Shown here piece by piece: positions 6,359 to 13,335 of a DNA stretch of 14,143 bases. The first letter of the stretch is position 1; every line of letters starts with the position of its first letter. Origin of the DNA: Clostridiales bacterium (GTDB taxonomy: Bacteria > Bacillota > Clostridia > Lachnospirales > Lachnospiraceae); the NCBI GenBank assembly GCA_021199135.1, contig JAJQIQ010000067.1, forward strand, positions 1 through 14,143. Direction: 5' to 3'. Position numbers and translations under genes: made by a program. The notes beneath the pieces were generated by a model. It was not told the DNA's origin. It worked only from the letters and a program-made list of their open reading frames with translations, and made no database searches.

Positions 6359-9300
6359 CGGCTAGCTTGGTACTTTTCACTCTTCTCCGCCACCTTGAGT
6401 TCCCCGTGGCCTGACGCGATCTCGCCGTATGCCGACGGCTCATCGTCTGCCCTAAACGCCGTGCCGATGTTGTAGAATTTGTCGAAGAACGCCTGCAGCC
6501 TCTCGGTCACTTCCTGTTTCTTCTCGTCACGGCCTCCCCCGAAGCGCGAGACTGGCGGCATCAACCTGTCGATGTCTGTCCCGATTGTCCTGATCTCCCC
6601 GGCGCGGAAGGAGTTTTCCATGAAACGTCGAGTCTCTGGAACTTTGAGTTTTTCGTCCGAAATGATCTCCGCAAGCTCGCGCTCCCTCTCATCAGCGACG
6701 TAATTCTCCCACGTCTCGACCACGTCGTCCCGCTCGTTCAGGCTCCCGATGAAATTCTCGATCAGAGCCTTCTTGCTCCGAAGTTCGGGGCTGGCATCCA
6801 CCGCCTTCTGTATCGTGACTAGGACTTCCTTGTCCTCGCAGTGGCTGTCGTGATATTTCGCGACGAGCATCAGAATATAGTCGATATTTATCTCGAGCTG
6901 CCTTATCAGCTCAACCTCAAAGACAATGTCGTCCGTTATGTCCTTCTTGTCCTTTTTCTCGCGTTTCCACTCATCCCTAAGATCCTGGTAGCGTCCGAGG
7001 TAATCCTGCATATCCCTCTCGCTTATGATTTCCTTGTCCCCAAAATCATCGAAGGATGAGAGCAGGTTCCGCATCCGCAGGATCGCGCCAAAGAGCATGA
7101 TGAAGTCCTTCTGGTTCTGCTCTCCGACAACCTGCGGCTCCGTCAGCGGGAATTTTGCCTCAAGCTCCTCCATCATGTCGGCATAGCCCGGGTGGGATTT
7201 CCCATTTTCATCCTCATAGCCGAAGTAGTAGTCGTCGAATTTCCTCATCAAAACGATGCCGCCCGCATCGCTGTCACCGAATAGCGCTATCGCGTCGTCC
7301 ACGCGCTTCTGCAAATTTCTGAAACATACGATGTTCCCGAAGGTCTTGACGGAATTAAGTATCCGGTTCGTCCTCGAGAATGCCTGGATGAGCCCATGCA
7401 TCTTTAAGTTTTTGTCCACCCAGAGCGTGTTTAAAGTGGTCGCGTCAAATCCCGTCAGAAACATGTTCACAACTATGAGAAGATCGAGCTCCCTGTTTTT
7501 CATCCGAAGCGAGACGTCCTTGTAATAGTTCTGGAATTTCTCGCCGTCGGTGCTGTAGTTCGTGCAAAACATCGCATTGTAGTCGTTTATGGCTCCGTCC
7601 AAAAAATCGCGCGAGGTCGCATCCAGCGCGCTGGCGTCCTCAGAATTTTCCTCGCCCAAAATCCCGTCCGACTCCGCCTCGTTCGCCCCGTAGCTGTAGA
7701 TTACCGCGACGCGCAGGGTCTGATCCGGATGGTCATTCATCTGCTTTTTAAACTCGCTGTAATATTTCATCGCAAGCGGAACGGAGGCCACGGCAAAAAT
7801 CGAGTTGAATCCGCTCACCCTCTGCGGCGCTTTTTCCTCCTCCACCGCACCCTGCTTCCCGGAGGCCACCGCCTCAATGTTTTTCAGCTGGTTAAAAACG
7901 TATGACCTATCTCCGCGGTAGGTTTTCTGATTGAAATGCTCCAGGATATACCTCGTCACGAGCGCGATCCTCTCAGGCGACTCCAGCGCCTTCTTCCTGT
8001 CAATGTCCCAGACTTCCTCGTCGTCGATGTCGGCATCGGTGTCCATCGTCTTTATGTAATCCACGCGAAACGGAAGCACGTTCTTGTCGTTTATCGCGTC
8101 AACAATCGTATACACATGGAGCTGATCCCCGAAGGTCTGCGCTGTCGTAAATGCCCGCGAGCCGCCCGCAGTCCCGCTGTTTACCGCAAATATCGGCGTA
8201 CCCGTGAATCCGAATATGAAATAATTTTTAAAATGTCCTGTTATGGCCTTGCGCATGTCCCCGAACTGGCTGCGGTGGCACTCGTCGAAAATCATGACGA
8301 CGCGCTTTTCATACGCCTCATGCGTCTTGTATTTTTTTATGAACGCCGAGAGCTTCTGGATTGTCGTGATGATGATTTTTGCGCCCGGGTCGCGCAGCTG
8401 CCGCTCGAAGATCACCGACGAGGTGTTGCTGTTGGCCGCGCCCTTCTCGAACCGGTCATACTCTTTCATGGTCTGGTAATCCAAATCTTTCCTGTCCACG
8501 ACGAAGAGCACCTTGTCGATGTACGGGAGGTTCGAGGCGAGCCGCGCCGTCTTAAATGAAGTCAGGGTCTTCCCGGAGCCCGTCGTATGCCAGATATATC
8601 CGCCGCCATCGACAGTCCCGTATTTCTTGTAATTGTTCGCGATCTCTATCCTGTTTAAAATCCGCTCGGTCGCCGTGATCTGGTACGGCCTCATGACCAT
8701 GAGGATATTCTCGGACGTGAATACGCAGTATCTCGTCAAAATGTTTAAGATGGTGTGCTTTGCGAAAAATGTCTTGGTGAAATCTATGAGGTCCGGGATG
8801 ACCCTGTTGCTGGCATCCAACCAGTATGAGGTGAACTCAAAGCTGTTGCTGGTCTTTATCTTTTTCGTGTTTTTGGAGCTTGCTTCTTTAATCGCGTTAA
8901 AGCGCGTGCTGTTGGAATAATATTTGGTGCTCGTCCCGTTTGATATGACGAAAATCTGGACATACTCGTAGAGCCCGCTCCCCGCCCAGAACGAGTCGCG
9001 CTGGTAGCGGTCGATCTGGTTGAACGCCTCGCGGATCGGGATTCCCCTGCGCTTCAATTCGACGTGGACGAGCGGTAGGCCGTTCACGAGGATCGTGACG
9101 TCGTAGCGGTTGTCGTGCTTCGCGCCGTCCTCCTTGCCGACCGTGTACTGGTTTATCACCTGGAGGCTGTTGTTGTGGATGTTCTTCTTGTCAATGACGG
9201 TGATGTTTCTCGTGGTGCCATCGTCGCGCACAAAACTCTTTACGTTGTCCTCCTGGATAGTCCGTGACTTCTCCGGGATCCCATCGTTCGCGTTTGCGAT

Positions 9301-9561
9301 ATATTCCCTGAAGAAGCGCTCCCACTCCGCGTCCGTGAAAACATAGGAATTGAGGTCCTGCAGCTGCGCCCTCAGATTCTGTATGAGCTCCGCCTCGGAA
9401 TTTATGTCAAGATAGGAGTATCCCTGCTCGCACAAAAGCCTTATGAATTCTTTTTCGAGCGCGGCCTCGCTCTGGTAGCTGTCGGAGTGCGCCGCCGTCG
9501 GCTCGTACTCCGCGACCACCGTGTCCTCGCTCGTGGCCGCGACGATGTTGAATTGTGACAT
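6331..9561 (-). CDS. hsdR: Type I restriction endonuclease subunit R (HsdR, EcoR124-like)
   Basis: Motor and nuclease subunit of a type I restriction system: it cuts unmodified DNA after ATP-driven translocation, in complex with HsdM and HsdS. It is 1076 aa (EcoR124 HsdR is slightly shorter). The nuclease active site D154...E168-x-K170 (DVTILVN... VHVELK) matches the EcoR124 triad with a shift of three residues. The SF2 helicase core shows Walker A HTTGSGKT (about 325-332), DECH at 426-429, FGFTGTP, and QAFSRTNRI as motif VI. The C-terminal third is the helical domain that contacts the methylase. The start chosen is ATG at 9559-9561, with AAGGAG 5 nt upstream; an in-frame extension further upstream has no such site. 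No inactivating lesion is visible. It is separated from hsdS by a toxin-antitoxin pair and a GC-rich element. Confidence 0.95.
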   Translation of the reverse strand: MSQFNIVAATSEDTVVAEYEPTAAHSDSYQSEAALEKEFIRLLCEQGYSYLDINSEAELIQNLRAQLQDLNSYVFTDAEWERFFREYIANANDGIPEKSRTIQEDNVKSFVRDDGTTRNITVIDKKNIHNNSLQVINQYTVGKEDGAKHDNRYDVTILVNGLPLVHVELKRRGIPIREAFNQIDRYQRDSFWAGSGLYEYVQIFVISNGTSTKYYSNSTRFNAIKEASSKNTKKIKTSNSFEFTSYWLDASNRVIPDLIDFTKTFFAKHTILNILTRYCVFTSENILMVMRPYQITATERILNRIEIANNYKKYGTVDGGGYIWHTTGSGKTLTSFKTARLASNLPYIDKVLFVVDRKDLDYQTMKEYDRFEKGAANSNTSSVIFERQLRDPGAKIIITTIQKLSAFIKKYKTHEAYEKRVVMIFDECHRSQFGDMRKAITGHFKNYFIFGFTGTPIFAVNSGTAGGSRAFTTAQTFGDQLHVYTIVDAINDKNVLPFRVDYIKTMDTDADIDDEEVWDIDRKKALESPERIALVTRYILEHFNQKTYRGDRSYVFNQLKNIEAVASGKQGAVEEEKAPQRVSGFNSIFAVASVPLAMKYYSEFKKQMNDHPDQTLRVAVIYSYGANEAESDGILGEENSEDASALDATSRDFLDGAINDYNAMFCTNYSTDGEKFQNYYKDVSLRMKNRELDLLIVVNMFLTGFDATTLNTLWVDKNLKMHGLIQAFSRTNRILNSVKTFGNIVCFRNLQKRVDDAIALFGDSDAGGIVLMRKFDDYYFGYEDENGKSHPGYADMMEELEAKFPLTEPQVVGEQNQKDFIMLFGAILRMRNLLSSFDDFGDKEIISERDMQDYLGRYQDLRDEWKREKKDKKDITDDIVFEVELIRQLEINIDYILMLVAKYHDSHCEDKEVLVTIQKAVDASPELRSKKALIENFIGSLNERDDVVETWENYVADERERELAEIISDEKLKVPETRRFMENSFRAGEIRTIGTDIDRLMPPVSRFGGGRDEKKQEVTERLQAFFDKFYNIGTAFRADDEPSAYGEIASGHGELKVAEKSEKYQASRSNAPADVL

Positions 9562-9598
9562 GGAGTCTCCTTTCAGGCTGGGGTAAAGGTGCTTATCA

Positions 9599-9626
9599 AT
9601 TATGCAGCCGCTCGAAGGTCTCACAA
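9599..9626 (-). promoter_or_regulatory. Candidate hsdR promoter at the edge of the GC-rich element
   Basis: TTGTGA (9621-9626) and CATAAT (9599-9604) are 16 bp apart on the minus strand. The first base of the terminal repeat is part of the -10 box, so the promoter would be formed by the element joined to its flank. The hsdR start is about 38 bp downstream. The match is moderate. Confidence 0.35.
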
Positions 9627-9689
9627 GGGGCCCCGCTTGGATCTCCGACGATAAACCAGCCGCGCGAAGGCCTCATGAGGGGGCCCCGC
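9606..9689. repeat. Two imperfect ~32-bp direct repeats inside the GC-rich element
   Basis: Copies at 9606-9636 and 9658-9689 share the pattern AGCCG-CGAAGG-CTCA followed by GGGGCCCCGC and differ at about five positions including one gap. Each copy contains the palindrome GGGGCCCC, and the second also contains CCTCATGAGG. The right end of the element carries a degenerate inverted copy of the same start. Confidence 0.5.
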
Positions 9690-9705
9690 CCCCGCCGCAC
9701 GCGTT

Positions 9706-9760
9706 TCGGCGACGCTTCTGTGCGCTGATAAAGCGTCGCGCACAACGAAGCCGTCGCCGA
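9706..9760. repeat. Long imperfect hairpin in the GC-rich element
   Basis: Arm 9706-9725 pairs with 9738-9760 over about 20 bp: nine bp (TCGGCGACG/CGTCGCCGA), one bulged C, four bp (CTTC/GAAG), a 2-nt bulge, and seven bp (TGTGCGC/GCGCACA), closing a 12-nt loop. The loop-side segment 9731-9739 could instead pair with 9709-9717, giving an alternative fold. Confidence 0.5.
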
Positions 9761-9839
9761 CAACGGTCGGCTCGCTCCCCCTCCCCGAGATTGTGAGCGG
9801 CTGCATCTTTGTACTGCGTTTGGCCGAGGGTAGCTGCCG

Positions 9840-10169
9840 CTATGTTTCACAATTTATTATTCCCTCAATATCTCGTCCGCCGTAAAACACGCGCACAACA
9901 GTGACAATCCCATTTTCATCATCAACCAGATAATAGGCAATAAAATTATCTATTGGCAACTGATGCATTCCTGCAGAGTGCCACGGTTCCCATTCCACTA
10001 AAACATGGCGATTTGGCATAAAGTCCAATGAACGAACTTCACTTCTGATTCGCTCCACCTGAGCCTTGGCAATCCCTGGGACAAAGAGTTCATCTGAAAT
10101 ATAGGAATATATTTCTCTCAGATCATTGATTGCTGACTCTGAGTAGTTGACCGCATAATTCTCTTTCAT
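9840..10169 (-). CDS. RelE/ParE superfamily toxin
   Basis: A 109-aa small basic/aromatic protein of the RelE/ParE (plasmid stabilisation) superfamily. The N-terminal Y-S-x-x-A-x-x-D-L-x-x-I-x-x-Y-I pattern and the C-terminal VRVFYGGRDI are the family's signatures. Members either cleave mRNA at the ribosome (RelE/YafQ-like) or poison DNA gyrase (ParE-like), and sequence alone does not decide which. The ATG overlaps the antitoxin stop in an ATGA, so the two are coupled. The order antitoxin then toxin is the usual one. The pair sits between hsdS and hsdR, where it may help retain the restriction locus; that is inference. Confidence 0.88.
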   Translation of the reverse strand: MKENYAVNYSESAINDLREIYSYISDELFVPGIAKAQVERIRSEVRSLDFMPNRHVLVEWEPWHSAGMHQLPIDNFIAYYLVDDENGIVTVVRVFYGGRDIEGIINCET

Positions 10170-10471
10170 ATGTCAAACTCTTCCGCAAGCATACGATCAA
10201 CTTCATCGGCAGAATATACTTTTCCGGCTTTGATATCATCAATGCCCCTTTGGAGTTCTGCGTCGAGTTGCTCTCTGGTCATCGCGCCAACCGCTAATGG
10301 TTTTGCAGTGGGCAGACGCAAGTCGAATGGCATGCCTCTCGTTAGCACAATCTGGCTATAGAGCATTTGAATCGCGCTCGAGGGGGAAATGCCAAGTTTA
10401 GACAATATTCCCTCCGCGTTCTCTTTCAAGTCTGTATCTATTCTAGCGTATACGGCTGTCGTATTTGCCAT
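10166..10471 (-). CDS. RelB/DinJ family antitoxin
   Basis: A 101-aa antitoxin that should bind and neutralise the toxin encoded next and repress their shared promoter. The N-terminal half is a ribbon-helix-helix domain: TAVYARIDTDLKENAE is the DNA-contacting strand plus first helix, then LGISPSSAIQMLYSQIVLTRGMPF, the DinJ/RelB hallmark. The acidic C-terminal half (about residues 68-101) would wrap the toxin. The ATG has AGGAGG 7 nt upstream. A sigma-A-like promoter overlapped by a 24-bp perfect palindrome lies directly upstream, consistent with autoregulation. Confidence 0.9.
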   Translation of the reverse strand: MANTTAVYARIDTDLKENAEGILSKLGISPSSAIQMLYSQIVLTRGMPFDLRLPTAKPLAVGAMTREQLDAELQRGIDDIKAGKVYSADEVDRMLAEEFDI

Positions 10472-10492
10472 AGTATCGCCTCCTTTTGCCTA

Positions 10493-10521
10493 ATTTTACA
10501 CGATTTTGCTTGCAATTGCAA
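10493..10521 (-). promoter_or_regulatory. Promoter of the toxin-antitoxin operon
   Basis: TTGCAA (10516-10521) and TAAAAT (10493-10498) are 17 bp apart on the minus strand, about 21 bp upstream of the antitoxin start. The -35 box lies inside the palindrome, the standard layout for repression by a ribbon-helix-helix antitoxin. It gives the toxin-antitoxin pair, and possibly hsdR by read-through, transcription independent of hsdMS. Confidence 0.6.
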
Positions 10522-10527
10522 GCAAAA
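10504..10527. promoter_or_regulatory. 24-bp perfect palindrome, probable antitoxin operator
   Basis: TTTTGCTTGCAA and its exact reverse complement meet at 10515/10516 with no loop. It lies between the hsdS stop and the antitoxin gene and covers the promoter's -35 box and spacer. With its terminal T and A runs it could also serve as a terminator for hsdS, but the lack of a loop favours a protein-binding operator. Confidence 0.55.
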
Positions 10528-10531
10528 AATG

Positions 10532-11695
10532 TCAAAAACTTAACAATTTGTCGCGATAGTACTCGTACTGCCTCTGCCGCGCCGCGATCTCCGCGGGCAA
10601 GCCTTCTGAAATATCGTTGCATAGGGCATAAAATTTGTCAAGAATAGTCACAATGCGATGTTGTTCTTCCAATGGAGGAATCTGTAACTTAATCTTCTTT
10701 AATTCTGTTTTATTGAATTTTGTTTGCCCGCCGGGCGATATTATTTTTCTCAACTGTTTCTGGAATGAGTCTGTTTGCAAGAGATGATATAGATATTTAT
10801 TATCGTGCAAATCGCTTCTCGCCATTATTGCATTAGGAGCCAGAACATTGCGCTCGTAAGCAAGGTCGTCTGGCATAATATAGTAAACTTCTCCGCAATT
10901 CACCCCAATGTTTGGCAGGACAACGCACTCTTTGTCAAGATTAACCCGCCACAGAAATTCAAAGGCCGTTTGATCCACATAAACAGGGCTGCCTTTTTTA
11001 AAATTACTTTTAATGTCAACCGTTCTTACCAGCTGAGCATAATTTGGCTCGTCTAAATATTTTACATTCTTAGCAATCTCCTTAAAAGAGCCTGCTGCGA
11101 CATAATCAGTCACTGTTTCAAAGATGTCTCCTAATGACAAGCTAGACGTATCATTAACCGAAGTTAACAGCTTATTCCGATAAAACTCATACTGCTGTCT
11201 CCTCGCTGTAAGCTCCGCTGTAAGCTCCGCTGTAAGCTCCGTGAAATTGTCCAGAATGCGGACAATTTCACGCTGTACCTCAAGGGGAGGTACCGGGATT
11301 GTAACCTTATTTAAAACTGCCTGTGTCAAACTTGGCACACCGCCAGCCGTATTTAATTTTTCAAGATGTGTCCTTTTCAGGCAATGATAAGCATACCTTG
11401 GCAAAGTCAATGTTTCGTCTATCTCAGTATAGAAAATTGTATCAACATTCCAAAAAGGCTCATCAACATAATATAATTTATCAATGGAACCTTTTCGAGG
11501 AATCAAGACTGACGGTTTATCATATGCTGCCCTATCAACATGAGCCATAATACCCCCAGAGCCATAAACGGGTATATTCCCCTCTGGGAAAGATTTATAA
11601 TCACTTCCGTTTTTTATAGTAAGAATATCCTGTAGCTGTTTATATTCCACCCCATCCGGGCAGAGTTCCCTTATCAGTTCTTCCAATCGGCTCAC
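10532..11695 (-). CDS. hsdS: Type I restriction-modification specificity subunit S (HsdS, TAEL-repeat type)
   Basis: Recognises the bipartite DNA target and directs methylation and restriction; 387 aa. It has two target recognition domains (about residues 15-150 and 190-345), each followed by a conserved helical segment with the same ending: [13 protein letters not shown] near 165-177 and [16 protein letters not shown] at the C-terminus. The central helix contains [13 protein letters not shown] (152-164), the TAEL motif whose copy number sets the spacer length in EcoR124-type (IC) enzymes. The start is GTG (11693-11695), overlapping the hsdM stop as GTGA. The gene is clearly AT-richer than hsdM and hsdR, as expected for frequently exchanged recognition domains. 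The target cannot be predicted from sequence. Confidence 0.94.
   Translation of the reverse strand: MSRLEELIRELCPDGVEYKQLQDILTIKNGSDYKSFPEGNIPVYGSGGIMAHVDRAAYDKPSVLIPRKGSIDKLYYVDEPFWNVDTIFYTEIDETLTLPRYAYHCLKRTHLEKLNTAGGVPSLTQAVLNKVTIPVPPLEVQREIVRILDNFTELTAELTAELTARRQQYEFYRNKLLTSVNDTSSLSLGDIFETVTDYVAAGSFKEIAKNVKYLDEPNYAQLVRTVDIKSNFKKGSPVYVDQTAFEFLWRVNLDKECVVLPNIGVNCGEVYYIMPDDLAYERNVLAPNAIMARSDLHDNKYLYHLLQTDSFQKQLRKIISPGGQTKFNKTELKKIKLQIPPLEEQHRIVTILDKFYALCNDISEGLPAEIAARQRQYEYYRDKLLSF
11205..11240. repeat. Three perfect 12-bp tandem repeats in hsdS (TAEL codons)
   Basis: The unit GCTGTAAGCTCC occurs three times without a mismatch, and the periodicity extends one base on either side. A 12-bp unit adds or removes exactly four residues, so slippage or recombination would keep hsdS in frame and change only the spacing between the two recognition domains. 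Confidence 0.95.
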
Positions 11696-13293
11696 TGGTC
11701 TTCACCCCCGTCTGCATTCGTGACATTTTCCGGCGACTCGATTTCCGCGATAATCCTGTCAATCTCGTCCCGGAGCTCCTGCTCACGCGCGACAATCTGC
11801 TTGATCTCTGCGTTCAACTCTACGATGTCGATCTGCTCGCGGGTGTCCTCCGCCTCGACGTATGTGGACACCGAGAGGTTGTAATTGTTTTGTGCGATTT
11901 CCTCGTAGGTAGCCAGGTGCGAAAAGTAATCCTCGTCCGCTCGGGCCGCGAAGCCATCCACGATGCGGCTGATGTTTTCGGCGGTCAGCTTGTTGTTGTT
12001 CGTCACCTTGACGCACTCTTTCGTGGCATCGATGAACAGGACCTTGTTGTCCGGCTTGCCCTTTTTGAGGACCATTATGCACGTCGCGATGGATGTCCCG
12101 AAGAACAGGTTGCTCGGCAGCTGGATGATGCAGTCTATGAAGTTGTTGTCGACGAGGTATTTCCGGATTTTCTGCTCCGCGCCGCCGCGGTACATGATCC
12201 CCGGGAAGCAGACGATCGCCGCCGTCCCGTTTGAGGCGAGCCAGGAGAGGCTGTGCATGATAAACGCCAAATCCGCCTTGCTCTTCGGGGCAAGGACGCC
12301 CGCCGGTGAGAAACGCGGATCGTTTATGAGCAGGGGATTGCTGTCGCCCTCCCACTTGATGGAATAAGGGGGATTGCTGACGATGAGCTCAAACGGCTCG
12401 TCGTCCCAGTGCTGCGGGGCCGTCAGCGTGTCCTCGCAGGCAATCGAAAATTTATCGAAGCCGACGTCGTGCAGGAACATGTTTATCCTGCAGAGGTTGT
12501 ATGTCGTGATATTTATTTCCTGCCCGAAAAAACCGTTTCTTATCGCATCTTTCCCGAGGATTTTCTCGGCCTTGAGAAGCAATGAGCCCGAGCCGCAGGC
12601 CGGATCATAAACTTTATTGATTTCTGTCTTTCCGACGGTTCCGAGCCGCGTCAGAAGCTCCGACACGTCGGCGGGCGTGAAGAACTCGCCGCCGGATTTT
12701 CCCGCATTGCTGGCGTACATCGTCATCAGGTACTCGTAGGCATCGCCGAACGCGTCGATGTCGTGGTGCTTTACGTCGCCGAGGTTCATGTCCGCCACGC
12801 CGTCGAGCAGCTTCACCAGCTTCTCGTTGCGCTTTGCGACCGTCGAGCCGAGCTTGTTGCTGTTTACGTCGAAGTCGTCAAACAGCCCCGCAAAGCTCCC
12901 CTCCGACTCGCTCCCCTGCGCGGACTCCTCTATGTGCCGAAATATCGTCTCGAGCGTCACGTTTAAGTTCTCGTCGCTTTGTGCCGTCTCCTTCACGTTC
13001 CAGAACAGCTCGCTCGGCAAAATGAAAAAGCCCTTTTCCTCCACGAGCCCGGTCCTCGCCGTCTCGGCCTCGGCGTCGCTCATCTTCGCATAGTCGAAAT
13101 CGGGATTCCCCGCCTCGATCTCGCCCTCGTTTATGTAGTTTGCGAGGTTCTCGGAAATATAGCGGTAAAACATCGTGCCCAGGACATAATTTTTGAAATC
13201 CCAGCCGTCCACGGCTCCCCGCAGGTCGTCCGCTATCGCCCATATCGCCCTGTGCAGCTCGTCCCTCTCCTGCTCCTTTTTCGTGTCCACCAT
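11692..13293 (-). CDS. hsdM: Type I restriction-modification DNA methyltransferase subunit M (HsdM)
   Basis: Adenine-N6 methyltransferase that, with HsdS, protects host DNA and forms the core of the restriction complex; 533 aa, close to EcoR124 HsdM. The N-terminal helical domain ([18 protein letters not shown]) is followed by SAM-binding motif [13 protein letters not shown] (230-241) and catalytic motif IV NPPY (307-310). A charged C-terminal coiled coil (about 495-525) probably contacts HsdS. The ATG has GGAGGG about 8 nt upstream. It lies 42 bp after the COG2865-type gene with no clear promoter or terminator between, so they are likely co-transcribed, and its TGA overlaps the hsdS start. 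Confidence 0.96.
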   Translation of the reverse strand: MVDTKKEQERDELHRAIWAIADDLRGAVDGWDFKNYVLGTMFYRYISENLANYINEGEIEAGNPDFDYAKMSDAEAETARTGLVEEKGFFILPSELFWNVKETAQSDENLNVTLETIFRHIEESAQGSESEGSFAGLFDDFDVNSNKLGSTVAKRNEKLVKLLDGVADMNLGDVKHHDIDAFGDAYEYLMTMYASNAGKSGGEFFTPADVSELLTRLGTVGKTEINKVYDPACGSGSLLLKAEKILGKDAIRNGFFGQEINITTYNLCRINMFLHDVGFDKFSIACEDTLTAPQHWDDEPFELIVSNPPYSIKWEGDSNPLLINDPRFSPAGVLAPKSKADLAFIMHSLSWLASNGTAAIVCFPGIMYRGGAEQKIRKYLVDNNFIDCIIQLPSNLFFGTSIATCIMVLKKGKPDNKVLFIDATKECVKVTNNNKLTAENISRIVDGFAARADEDYFSHLATYEEIAQNNYNLSVSTYVEAEDTREQIDIVELNAEIKQIVAREQELRDEIDRIIAEIESPENVTNADGGEDQ

Positions 13294-13335
13294 CAGTGGG
13301 TCCCTCCATGTTGAATCAAGGCCATTTTTCTCATG

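Larger units (their letters stand above)
9602..9806. repeat. GC-rich structured element with 12-bp terminal inverted repeats (MITE/REP-like)
   Basis: The ends ATGCAGCCGCTC (9602-9613) and GAGCGGCTGCAT (9795-9806) are perfect 12-bp inverted repeats bounding 205 bp of strongly GC-rich DNA. Inside are two imperfect direct repeats and a long hairpin. Because of the inverted ends, reading frames on both strands start MQPL; none of the frames resembles a known protein. No clear target-site duplication is visible in the flanks. It could be a small non-autonomous mobile element, a cluster of palindromic repeats, or a structured leader RNA of hsdR. Confidence 0.55.

Noticed and set aside
6331..9561. 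Possibility that hsdR is inactivated
   Set aside because: The nuclease triad, all main helicase motifs and the C-terminal domain are present in one uninterrupted frame of normal length.
9596..9850. Open frames of 60-84 codons across the GC-rich element on both strands
   Set aside because: They arise from GC-rich repeats that suppress stop codons. None has a ribosome binding site or recognisable family, and the shared MQPL start on both strands is a by-product of the inverted ends.
11204..11241. Short tandem repeats as a possible CRISPR fragment
   Set aside because: The three 12-bp units are directly adjacent without spacers and encode the known TAEL motif in frame.
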